Assembly (NCBI GenBank): GCA_002633025.1
Contig: NMRB01001346.1
Span: 71,698 to 135,697 of the forward strand
Source of the DNA: Notospermus geniculatus
Lineage: Eukaryota > Nemertea > Pilidiophora > Heteronemertea > Lineidae
DNA length: 64,000 bases
Direction of reading: 5' to 3'
Below, piece by piece: positions 10,428 to 20,448 of the stretch. The notes beneath the pieces were generated by a model. The model was not told where the DNA came from. It saw only the letters and a list, made by a program, of their open reading frames with translations, and ran no database searches. Position numbers and translations under genes: made by a program. How positions within the stretch are numbered: the stretch's first letter is position 1; each line of letters opens with the position of its first letter.

Positions 10428-12699
10428 GGATGGCGGCCTTTTTTTACGGAAGCATAGTGTGCCGCTGCATGAGATCATATGATTCAATTTGACCAATCAG
10501 AAGGCGTCCTCAAAAATAACCTCGAAAATTTCTCAAAAGATCGTACGAAAGCCGGTGAAATAATTCAAATTTCTTTATTCGGGACACGCCTTGACCCCAT
10601 TTGTTTTGAATATGTATCAATAGTCAATAGATTTCGTTAAAGGAAGAGGGCGAAAAATCGGTGACAAAATTGAACAATGCTAAAAGTGTGATGATTTTCG
10701 TAGTGAGAATACCTAAGCCCAGCTCACCAATATATTTTGTTCAGGCATATATGTTCATCAATACTAGACAGGTACATGTAACAATCATTTGACAGACGAC
10801 TTCGGCGTCATTTTAATAAACATGATATGGGCCTAGTAGGAATTAGTGCCATCTGGCACAAAATCGTTGTTAACTGTATGTTTCAGCAATAGATTTAATC
10901 CACGTCATTGTTAAATTCTGCTAATATTCTTTATTTTCACGAGCTCGCCCCCATATCACCAACAAAAGCTACATAATCAAACAATCCCCAGGTGGCTTGG
11001 TCACAGAATTCTCTATTCTGCGATGTTTTCACAGCAGCTGTTTGTCCTGCTTGACGTATATTCCACTCCCATTAGCTGGTGCTGATAACGGGACAAAGCA
11101 AACCGACAAGTGATTATCATTTAATGTCCATGCTATCGGTCAGTTACATTTGGTATCAGGGCAAAGTGCTGTCCTCGTGAATTTGACAATTTTAGCGTTC
11201 TTAGCCTGGAATCACATTCGTATGTTATGCTGCCACAAGCTCTGTGGCTGGGATTGGATTTTACTGGACGGCATCGAGCATTCGATTCGGCCGGTGTAAC
11301 GTCGATCAGTGTTCCCCGTATTTCTGTGTTTTTCCTATTGTTTCCCTCCTGACGGATTAAGCGCCAACTAACCCAACAATAACCATTCTAAGCCGCGTCT
11401 ATTGTTGGGGAACACTGAGCTACAGAAACACTCACCGACTTTACACTTGTATTCTTTATATCAGTGTCCTGGAGTTCTGTAAAACAGGAATTTTCTCCAA
11501 TTCAAAAAGGATAAAGTAGGCTATACGTACATGCATTCACAATTCACAGGATGATCATCATGGCAATAGTGGGCTACATGCATTCACAATTCACAGGATG
11601 ATCATCATGGCAATAGCGGGCTACATGCATTCACAATTCACAGGATGATCCTCGTGTCACTATATTTTATTGTGTTGGATGGTATTTCTGGAATGAGTGT
11701 CGTACATTGATGCAGTGTAACTACATTATAACATTACTGACTTCATTCCCTAATCGAGGGTAACGTACCGTACGAAAGTAACGTACTAACTAACGAATGG
11801 TTGATCATGGTTATGGAACGTTTTACCATCATCCTGACGGAAAAAGCATGGTTTCACCGTGCTTTACTGTGTCTTTCCTAACAATGCTTACCATCATAAA
11901 GGATTCCTTTATGTTACCATGCAGACCATAGTTACACAATGATTTTTGAAGAGTAGCACTATAAACATTGTTGACAAGACTGCCGTGTTGTAGTGGACGG
12001 ACGACATTGACAGAAAAAAACTGCCAAGCCACTCTCATTACTCCCATTATTGGCACTGGTTAATGAATTTTGGACCTACTGGTAATTTGAAGTAATGCAC
12101 TTCGATGGATTTGTAATGATCTATGGGTTGTTACAGGTCGGATGTATCAGCAGAGACAGCACGTTATGAATGACCACTCAATATCATACTAATGACAGAA
12201 CAATAAACAATCGGTGCTCAATTTCCCATCAAACACAGATGAAAATCACGACATTAACAAATAGGTACATGTAGTTATAAAGTACGGAACGGAATCGTGG
12301 TCGCAAACGGCATGTAAAATACGGACCGACCCTGAAACCGGAAAGGAAGTGAGTTTTTCGTATGGACACTGTCGTGCTGTGATGTCGGTTCGTTCTATCG
12401 TGTTGGTTCGAATCTTAAGAATTACCCGACAGTGTTGGTTGCACAGCTGTGCAGTTGTTGATGAAGCGATGACGGATACCAAGCCAACGGTTGAAATAAA
12501 CAATATTGTGAGCTTTAATGGGGTTTAATGGAGCATATGTCAATATCCAATGACAGTTGACGCAACAAGACTGAAAAAATATGCACAAATTAGCATAACA
12601 AAAACCTGACGCTCAGTGTGCAGAAACGTGAACACTAGATCGGTCAACAGTTTTCAGAATTACTGCATGGCTGCAATAGCGTACCGAGTTCGTTCACCA
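10428..12699 (+). promoter_or_regulatory. Upstream region of channel gene 1, copy of the duplicated unit
   Basis: The first 300 bp match the module at 15005-15455 and 925-1330: a GATGGCGGCC block resembling a YY1 site, then GACCAATCAG, a CCAAT-type motif. Weaker similarity to the region before gene 2 continues through about 11700, including a CATTCACAATTCACAGGATG block. A core promoter cannot be pinned down from sequence alone. No other gene is seen here. Confidence 0.5.
11529..11650 (+). repeat. 47-bp tandem repeat, 2.6 copies
   Basis: Units begin at 11529, 11576 and 11623 with ACATGCATTCACAATTCACA and are almost identical. A shorter, diverged version (TGTATTCACAATTCACAGG) lies at 16240-16290, the equivalent place before gene 2. 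Confidence 0.75.
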
Positions 12700-14595
12700 A
12701 TGGCCGTATCTCCAGCAGCTAAGCTTGCTTACCACGATCCTACAATGTTGGAGACTATAAATTGGCATTCAAGTGACGTGGAACGGATAGACCTACTAAA
12801 AGGAGAGTCGATGGATTTCAAACACAACCGTTATTACCAGGCTATCATCACGGACGATGACGAGACAGTTGAGGCGATTCTCGATTCAGTGCCAGAAAAC
12901 GACAGGGATACATTTCTGAACGGAAAATTCTTTTACCAACAACTGCATTTGGATGACACGTTTCATCACCCCAGGAAGCATTGTGATATTCTTTTAACCC
13001 ATATGGTGCTTCAACGTCCTCTGAGCCTGGCCGTGGCATACCGGTCGACGAAAGTTTTCAATTTGCTACTCGATCGAGGAGCTGATATTTTCCTGTCCGA
13101 CACATTAGGGAACAGTATTATACACGTGGTCATTGCAACTTGTTACGTGTACCCTAACAGCGTAGACACTTTACTAGAATACTACTGCACGATTTTCTCT
13201 AAATTGGAAACATATTCCGTGCGTAAGAAACTGCTTTTTAGGGAAAACGTCTACAAATTGACCCCAATCGAGTTGGCAATAAAATTGCGCTGCTATGAAC
13301 TGTTCAAAGCAATTTTATACACAGACGGTGCGTATAGAAAGCTTGTTGCCAGAGAAGGCAAAGTGATTTACAATGAATTCGACCTGTCGGAATACACGAA
13401 AGAACATGGACGGTACTTGACCAGCCCAATACGATTTTTAAATCTCATCCAAGAAGATGAATTAGACGAGCTTGCCAAACACCAAATTCTTCAAATACCA
13501 GTCATGAAAATTTGGATTCGTCGCACCATTCTGCATCAGTTCCCCTACATCATTCTATGGTTGTTGTTCAGGTTGATATTACCCATCACTTTCATCCTGA
13601 CGGACGCAGCTTTCGTAAAGATAATGTCTGAGGGTCGCTGTGAGGGAAACGGCACCAATAGCGTACAGGCGGTCATTGAGATGTTGAAGAGTAATATCAA
13701 AGAATCATCGCTATGGCATTATCAAATTGCACTCGGAGTGGCGAGTGCACTATCAGCTTTTGGAATCTTATCCATCGATATTATAGAACTGATCGCTCGG
13801 GCAAGACGACCAAAACATCTGAAAGAAATGCTCGAACCAATGAGGGCCAAGATCACACCAGCAGTGACGACGTTCTCCTTCCGTGTCAGCCAGTTCTGCT
13901 ATGCGATCGCCAGCATTGTTACAGTGGTCTCGGGAAGCCTCCCCTTCTCAGAATATGTCTTTACCGTCATGACCATTGCTATTACGATCCAACGCTTCAT
14001 GATCGTCTATTCACTTCTCTACTTCGCACAAGCGATACCTTACATTGGCTTCTTTGTAATTGGATTTCAAAAAATGCTTCGTGCCATGGCCCGATTCCTG
14101 CTGCTGTTTTTTGCAGCTGTCCTGCTATATTGGTCGATTTTTAACGGAGTAGCCCTCAACCTTTGCAGCAAAGGACCATTTCTAGACTGCAAATTCACAA
14201 CTGGACACGATTTTTACACCAACTTTTTAGTTATGTTGAACATGGTGCAAATTAGTGACCACAGATGTACAGATGCTGGCGATGCGATGATGTATACAAT
14301 ACATATCAGTTATGTCTTCATTATTAGTATTCTGCTGCTTAACTACCTAATAGCTGTTATGAGTTCGGTGTATAGTAACCTGGCAGTCCATAAGCAAATC
14401 ATAACAACTCTCTACCAATTACATTTCGCGAATGTGACATGCATTCGACTGAAGATACTCTCCAAGTTGATTGGTCGCAGACTTGGGAAAGCGACTGATA
14501 CGTTTGTCGTTGTAACAAAGGAGTTCGAACCGACGTTCAAAACAGCAAAGGAATGTACCAGTCACCATGTCAAGCTGGTTGGAGGACTTCGATGA
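12700..14595 (+). CDS. TRPV-like ankyrin-repeat cation channel 1, single exon
   Basis: The predicted protein has 631 residues if translation starts at 12700, the Met conserved in the paralog (YRVRSPMAV against YRVHSPMAA). An in-frame ATG at 12667 would add 11 residues. Residues 104-210 hold ankyrin-type helices, including RPLSLAVAYRSTKVFNLLL, DTLGNSIIHVV and YKLTPIELAIKL, arranged as in TRPV proteins. Six hydrophobic segments follow: about 281-301, 342-366, 391-412, 416-441, 462-486 and 531-556. The S4-S5 stretch (LLYFAQAIPYIGFFVIGFQK, then RAMARFLLLF) and the S6 end (LLLNYLIAVMSSVYSN) match the TRPV pattern. The pore loop (TTGHDFYTNFLVMLNMVQIS) lacks the usual GMGD-like filter, and the N terminus is shorter than in most TRPVs. 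TRP channels are tetrameric membrane cation channels, but the stimulus is unknown here. A possible acceptor (TTTTCAG) near 12658 leaves room for a 5' exon. Confidence 0.8.
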   Translation: MAVSPAAKLAYHDPTMLETINWHSSDVERIDLLKGESMDFKHNRYYQAIITDDDETVEAILDSVPENDRDTFLNGKFFYQQLHLDDTFHHPRKHCDILLTHMVLQRPLSLAVAYRSTKVFNLLLDRGADIFLSDTLGNSIIHVVIATCYVYPNSVDTLLEYYCTIFSKLETYSVRKKLLFRENVYKLTPIELAIKLRCYELFKAILYTDGAYRKLVAREGKVIYNEFDLSEYTKEHGRYLTSPIRFLNLIQEDELDELAKHQILQIPVMKIWIRRTILHQFPYIILWLLFRLILPITFILTDAAFVKIMSEGRCEGNGTNSVQAVIEMLKSNIKESSLWHYQIALGVASALSAFGILSIDIIELIARARRPKHLKEMLEPMRAKITPAVTTFSFRVSQFCYAIASIVTVVSGSLPFSEYVFTVMTIAITIQRFMIVYSLLYFAQAIPYIGFFVIGFQKMLRAMARFLLLFFAAVLLYWSIFNGVALNLCSKGPFLDCKFTTGHDFYTNFLVMLNMVQISDHRCTDAGDAMMYTIHISYVFIISILLLNYLIAVMSSVYSNLAVHKQIITTLYQLHFANVTCIRLKILSKLIGRRLGKATDTFVVVTKEFEPTFKTAKECTSHHVKLVGGLR

Positions 14596-15004
14596 ATGAT
14601 TAATTCGTAGGCTTCTTATAAACTTTGATGAACAAAGATAGCCTCTTTCCTGAAAGGTGGGACTTCCCAACTGCGCGGACGTTTGGCGGGGATGCAACTT
14701 TCCATTGGGCCACTAGTGCTTGGATGGTCAATGGATGGGCCAACCCTGTATGATCCGTCCGACCAACAGAACATTCATGACATTGTGCGTCTAATCTGGC
14801 AGTGGTCACCACTATGGCCAGATAGAGGAACCAGGCTTGCATAAAGCCGTACGCTGTTTATTATGGTGACTTCATTCATAGCTTTACACACACGATTGTA
14901 CACCGTATATACCACAGTGCAAAATTTCATGGTGGCGAGTGATCATAATCGCGAGTGTCCATACCGATCAGGACTGCGCGACAAGACTGGTCGAATCTAC
15001 GTAT
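14596..15004. other. Spacer between the two tandem units, no gene seen
   Basis: This is the region immediately 3' of channel gene 1. No ORF, strong repeat or clear polyadenylation signal was identified. The second duplicated unit starts near 15005. Confidence 0.4.
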
Positions 15005-17272
15005 TTGAATGATCTAAGTTATCATTTAGGCATGGAGACTGTTGCCATACAAAAAAAGAATGAGTTGAAGTAGCATATGGTATAAAAATCTAACTTGATG
15101 AAGGATTAGTAATTGTGCTAGTATCACAGCACGTCGCCCTTCACAAGTGATGAAAAGGATGGCGGCCATTTTTTTACTGAAGCAAAGTGCTGTTGAGGTC
15201 ATGTGATTCAATTCGACCAATCAGAACGCGTCTTCAAAAATAACCTCGAAAATTTCTCAAGAAAATCGTATAAAAAGCACCAAGCCCATGGAATAATTCA
15301 AGTTTGTTTAATGGGGACATGCTTTGGCATCAAATGATTTGAATATGCATCAATAGTCAATAGATTACGTGGGAGGAAAAGGGCGAAAAATCTTTCACAA
15401 ACTTAACAATGCTACAAAAAAGTGTGATGACTATAAAGTGAATACCAGCTCACCAATTATTTGTCTTACACGAACGGACATCGTGTACGTCAGCAATGGC
15501 TTTTGTAACAGGAAGTGTACATGTACGTACATTCAGCCTGACGACTTCTCACAATTGTGCAGTATCATTTTAATAACCATTAGCAGAATTGGTGGCATCT
15601 GGCAGAGAATCATTGTTAACGATATTTCAACAATAAATTTTATCCAGTTTATTGTCAAGTTCTTCTAGCATTCCTTTATTTTTCACGAAGTTGCCCATAT
15701 CAACAACAAAAGCCACATAATCACACCACCCCAGATGGCTTGGTCACGGAATTCTCTGTTTTGCGATGTTTAAACAGCTGATTGACCTGGTAATTAAAGC
15801 CATCCGCAGAGGGCTGAGAACTGCACAAAGTCAGCAACAGGTGAACTACCATTTGGTGAACGTTCGATTCGTCCGATCAATTAGGTCTGGCGTTTATACA
15901 TCGGAACCAACTGGGGACTAGAGGACCCAATTGCTGTACGGAGTCAACTCGGGCCTTGTGGCAGGTGTGAATGAGCGTCCTACATGTAGGAATGCAGATC
16001 CTCCAAACAATAGCCCGCTATTGTAAGGTTATATTCGAATGGTCATGGTCTCTCTAGCCATCCCTCGCTGAACAGTAAGACCGGACTTTGATTCCAGTTG
16101 GACTTGGATTCCTTTCACACCTAGTTTGGATATACATTAGGACATCCGACGCTTGATTCCGCCAGCTTTCTTTAGATCAGCATCCTCTGGAGGCAGTGAA
16201 ACAGGTATTTTCCTCAATTCAAAAAGGATAGATTAGACTAAATGTATTCACAGTTCACAGACTACATGTATTCACAATTCACAGGATGAAGCTCATGTCA
16301 GTTCACATCATTCTTTTTGTGAGTGATAATAATGTTTCTGGAAGGCGTGTCATACACTGACCCAATCTCCTACGCAGAGATCATAAAATGCGGAACGACA
16401 CACGGCACTGCGGAGGAGTTCGACGTTCACCTATACGAAGTTTAGGTAACCTGCCGATACCCAAAAAACACTACTGCTTCTCCATTTTTCTTTCGGCACA
16501 GAAAAACCCTAGTTACCAGGGAACGCTGTCGATTGACACTTTCCACCCGACCAGGCTGACTATTCTGCTGCCAAACGTCTGACGTTTCGGTTAATTAGCT
16601 GCCAATTGAAGATATTTTGAAACTCACGTTTGATATCGTATTCCTATTAACGAGAAATAATCAATATCATTTGCCCATATGGAAATAATTATAGAAGTTA
16701 TAGGCAAGTATTAATGTTATTTTAACCCATGCGATATTTTGTGGACAAGACGACAAGGACATTACCCGAAAAAAACTGAAACATTGGAGCGGACTCGCAT
16801 ATGCATTGACACTGATTGACATTGCATTTCAGCCGATTATCGTTCAATGCATTTCAGTCATGTCAGTGGAATCGTCAGATCTATGGGTCGTCACAGGTTG
16901 GTTATATACGATGCGGACAGCACGTTATAAAAGGTCAATCAATATGAAACTAATGGCTGAACAATAAGCAATCAGTCCCCATAAAGACTGCCCGAGCATC
17001 CTGCTACCTGATTACCATGAATACCATTATCTGATGAAAATCACGGCAACTGTCATTTTATGGTTACGGAGTCAACTCGTTGTGATGAGGTTATGAGGGA
17101 GACCGAGCTAAATGTTGGCAATAAACGATTGTAAGCAGGTTTTTAGTGGGCCATACATCAATTTCTGAAGCCAGCTGCAACATACACGACTGACAAAAAA
17201 TACCAACAAAAACAAGGGAGTCCAGAGTTTGTCAGGATTCGCGCAAGGCATCAGTACCGAGTTCATTCACCT
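15005..17272 (+). promoter_or_regulatory. Upstream region of channel gene 2, second copy of the duplicated unit
   Basis: 15005-15455 is the best preserved copy of the upstream module: ATCTAAGTTATCA, GGATGGCGGCCATTTTT, GACCAATCAGAACGCG, then an AACCTCGAAAATTTCTCAA block. Similarity with 10428-11700 continues with insertions and substitutions. The distance to the ORF (about 2.1 kb) is like that of gene 1 (about 2.2 kb). Confidence 0.5.
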
Positions 17273-19162
17273 ATGGCCGCATCATCAAGAGCTAAGCTTT
17301 CTTACCACAATCCTATGATGTTGGAAATTCTAGATGGGCATTTTAGCGGTGTGGAACGGATGCCAAGTGGAGAGTCGATGGATTTCAAACACAACCGTTA
17401 TTACCAGGCTATTATCACGGACGATGACGAGACAGTTGAGGCGATTCTGGATTCAGCGTCAGAAAACGACAGGGACACATTTCTGAACGGAAAATTCTTT
17501 TACCAACCTCTCCGTTTGGATGACACGTTTCATCGCCCTAAGAGGCATTGTGATATTCTCTTAACCCAAATGGTGCTTCAACGTCCTCTCAGCCTGGCCG
17601 TGGCATACCGGTCGACGAAAGTTTTCAATTTGCTACTCGATCGAGGAGCTGATATTTTCCTGTCCGACACATTAGGGAACAGTATTATACACGTGGTCAT
17701 TGCAACTTGTTACGTGTACCCTGACAGCGTAGATACTTTACTAGAGTACTACTGCACAATTTTCTCCAAGTTAGAAACATATTCTGTGCGGAAGAAACTG
17801 CTTTTTGTGGAAAACGTCTACAAACTGACCCCAGTCGAGTTGGCAATAAAATTGCGCTGCTATGAACTGTTCAAAGCGATTTTATACACAGACGGTGCGT
17901 ATAGAAAGCTTGTTGCCAGAGAAGGAAAAATCATTTATAACGAATTTGACCTGTCGGAATATACGAAAGAGCAGGGACGGTACATGACGAGTCCAATACG
18001 ATTTCTAAATCTCATCCAAGAAGATGAGTTAGATGATCTTGCAAAACACCAAATTCTTCAATTACCCGTGATTGCAATTTGGATTCGTCGCACCATTCTG
18101 AAGCAGTCCCCTTTCATCATTGTATGGTTGTTGTTCAGGTTGTTATTACCCATCACTTTCGTCCTCACGGACGTCAGTGCCGCAAAAATCATGAACGACG
18201 GTCGCTGCGGGGGCAACAACATAAACGGTACGGAGACGGTCATTGGCAGGTTGAGGGCTTCTTTCAACCAATCACCGCTAAGAAATCAACGAATTGCACT
18301 CGCGGTGGCAGATTCTCTGTCTGCTTTTGGAATACTATCCATTGATATCATGGAAATAATTTCTACGGTATGGCTACCGATACACCAAAAGGAAATGCAC
18401 CAACCAATGCGGGCGAAGTTCACATCAGCAGTGACGACGGTGTCGTTCCGTCTCTGCCAGTTTACCTCAGCTATCATCAGCATCGTTTCATTAGTTACCT
18501 ATAGCTTCCCCTTCTCAGAATATCTCTTTACTGTCATGACCATAGCGCGTACATTTCAACGCTTCATGCTCTTCTACTCACTTCTATACTTCACGCAAGC
18601 TATACCCTACATTGGTTTCTTCATAATTGGATTTCAAAAGATGCTTCAAGCCATGGCCCGATTTCTGTTACTATTTCTTCCTGCCCTTATGCTTTTCTGG
18701 TCGCTTTTTAAGGGTGTAGTCCTCAACCTTTGCAGCCGAGGACCATTTCTGGACTGCAGATTGATTACTGGACATGATTATTATATCAACTTTTTAGTTA
18801 TGTTGAACATGGTGCAAATTAGTGACCATAGGTGTACACGTGCTGGTAACGCGTTGATGTTCGCAATACATGTATGTTATGTATTCATTATTGGCATTCT
18901 GATGCTTAACTACCTAATAGCTGTTATGAGTTCAGTGTACAGTAACTTGGCTAACCATTGCCAAATCTTAACAATTCTCTACCAATTACATTTCGCTAAT
19001 GTGACATGCATTCGACTGAGCATGCTGTCAAAGTTGATTGGTCGCAGACTATTCGGGAAAGGGACTAGCAACTTTATTATTGTAACGAAGGAGTTTGAAC
19101 CGATGTTTAAAACAGCAAAGGATTGCGCGACTCATCATGTGAAGTTGGTGGGAAGGACGTGA
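17273..19162 (+). CDS. TRPV-like ankyrin-repeat cation channel 2, single exon
   Basis: This 629-residue tandem paralog of the gene 4.6 kb upstream is also intronless over the whole ORF. The ankyrin half is almost the same as in gene 1, with long runs of identical DNA such as the segment encoding DRGADIFLSDTLGNS. The S1-S2 loop (about residues 298-335) and the S2-S3 linker differ strongly. S5 to S6 is again well conserved (LLYFTQAIPYIGFFIIGFQK; LMLNYLIAVMSSVYSNL), and the pore again has MLNMVQISDHRCT instead of a GMGD-like filter. The start MAASSRAKLSYHNP is chosen by alignment to gene 1. The same frame stays open a little upstream, so an extra 5' exon is possible. The family assignment rests on S4-S6 and ankyrin similarity to TRPV channels. 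Confidence 0.8.
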   Translation: MAASSRAKLSYHNPMMLEILDGHFSGVERMPSGESMDFKHNRYYQAIITDDDETVEAILDSASENDRDTFLNGKFFYQPLRLDDTFHRPKRHCDILLTQMVLQRPLSLAVAYRSTKVFNLLLDRGADIFLSDTLGNSIIHVVIATCYVYPDSVDTLLEYYCTIFSKLETYSVRKKLLFVENVYKLTPVELAIKLRCYELFKAILYTDGAYRKLVAREGKIIYNEFDLSEYTKEQGRYMTSPIRFLNLIQEDELDDLAKHQILQLPVIAIWIRRTILKQSPFIIVWLLFRLLLPITFVLTDVSAAKIMNDGRCGGNNINGTETVIGRLRASFNQSPLRNQRIALAVADSLSAFGILSIDIMEIISTVWLPIHQKEMHQPMRAKFTSAVTTVSFRLCQFTSAIISIVSLVTYSFPFSEYLFTVMTIARTFQRFMLFYSLLYFTQAIPYIGFFIIGFQKMLQAMARFLLLFLPALMLFWSLFKGVVLNLCSRGPFLDCRLITGHDYYINFLVMLNMVQISDHRCTRAGNALMFAIHVCYVFIIGILMLNYLIAVMSSVYSNLANHCQILTILYQLHFANVTCIRLSMLSKLIGRRLFGKGTSNFIIVTKEFEPMFKTAKDCATHHVKLVGRT

Positions 19163-20448
19163 GCCATGTCCACTCAATTCGACAAACAACTCGTTGGGAC
19201 ATATTACGTACCGTTCTTTTTCAGCAGAATGCAACTGGGGGCACAGGTGCGACTAAAATGACACCAGTCCGATCTTCTTGACGCGACTCAAAGGATTTTC
19301 AACAAGGATTGTCATCAAATCATGCAACGTAACTGATTGACACTCACTTTCAACATATCACGAATCAGTGGCAGGAGATAGAGAGGGAGAGAACAGGCCG
19401 CCCTGTTATGTGACTTTAATCATGGAGGTATAATAGACTCTTTATTATACCTCCATGCTTCCTGTAAAGAGAGAGTTCTTTAAATTCAAGACACTTCCTT
19501 CCACGGTCTTTTCAATAGTACCATCAGCAATCTTGGGTGCTTTGGCAGCCAGAACACGCCCAAAATTCGAACACACCCAAAACTCATGCATTAAGCTCAT
19601 ACGCTGGTGTGAAATCAGCAGCGCCGGGAGCAATAGACCTAGGCCTACCTCCCAGCCGGTCAGTCAGATTAGGCTAGCTACAGATTACACTTGGCTATAG
19701 CTAGGCCTACTATGCACGATACCTGCCGACCCACCTACACAGAGCCATAGGCCTAGGCCTAGCCTACGGATTAGGCCCAGCAAGGGCCTGGCGAGCTTAA
19801 TACAGGTCAAATCGCAAAAAAATTGCTGCTGTTTCAAGTCCTGTCCAGGAGGTACCAAAACAACCAAGATTCAACTTCATAGGCCTTGTCATTTCAAAAC
19901 ATTCCTGTTTACTGACAGATGACACCTTGATAAGCTCTGCTGACCTTTGGTCACCTGAGTTAGAAACTCGCTATTGGCTGAAACATATATTCCCATATGT
20001 CACATCATGTCATACTGTTGACAGATTATCTTTCCGAAATAAAGACGAAAAGTCGATTCTTTAAGTTTAAGCAATGTTTCTTATTGAAGATGACCTTTGT
20101 TTATTAACAGTTGGGCATGAACGAGTCTCTTACACTGATGCAAACTTAACATCACGAGAAATAAGCACCGAGGAATTGCATCAGAAGGAATGTCAATGAA
20201 TTCCTAAATCTGCAGACAAGACCACGGAAACAGCACAAGAAGCAACAGCATGATGCAAACGGAAATGAAAATCCACCATCTAGCTTTGTCGCTGTCTGCG
20301 CAAATTGATTTCAAGACAAACTCCTAAGTTCTTTGACTCCACACGTAGAGGCAAGGCCAGAAGCTGTGCTCAACTCCCAGTTAAGGATTTGCCTTGACAG
20401 CAGTTGGTTGATCGTAATTGTGTTGTCTTAGCACACGTCTCTCCAAGA
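19163..20448. other. Intergenic region between channel gene 2 and the KHDC4-like gene
   Basis: No gene is seen. The stretch 19630-19790 is rich in AGGCCTA repeats. The 3' UTR of the minus-strand KHDC4-like gene should extend into the right part, but I cannot place its end. Confidence 0.4.
19421..19457. repeat. 37-bp perfect-arm palindrome
   Basis: 15-bp arms CATGGAGGTATAATA and its complement enclose a 7-base loop, GACTCTT. It resembles the palindrome at 52281-52317 (CTTGGAGGAATTATACTG arms) in length and in the GGAGG-A/T start. It is probably a minimal element made of two transposon ends. Confidence 0.6.
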
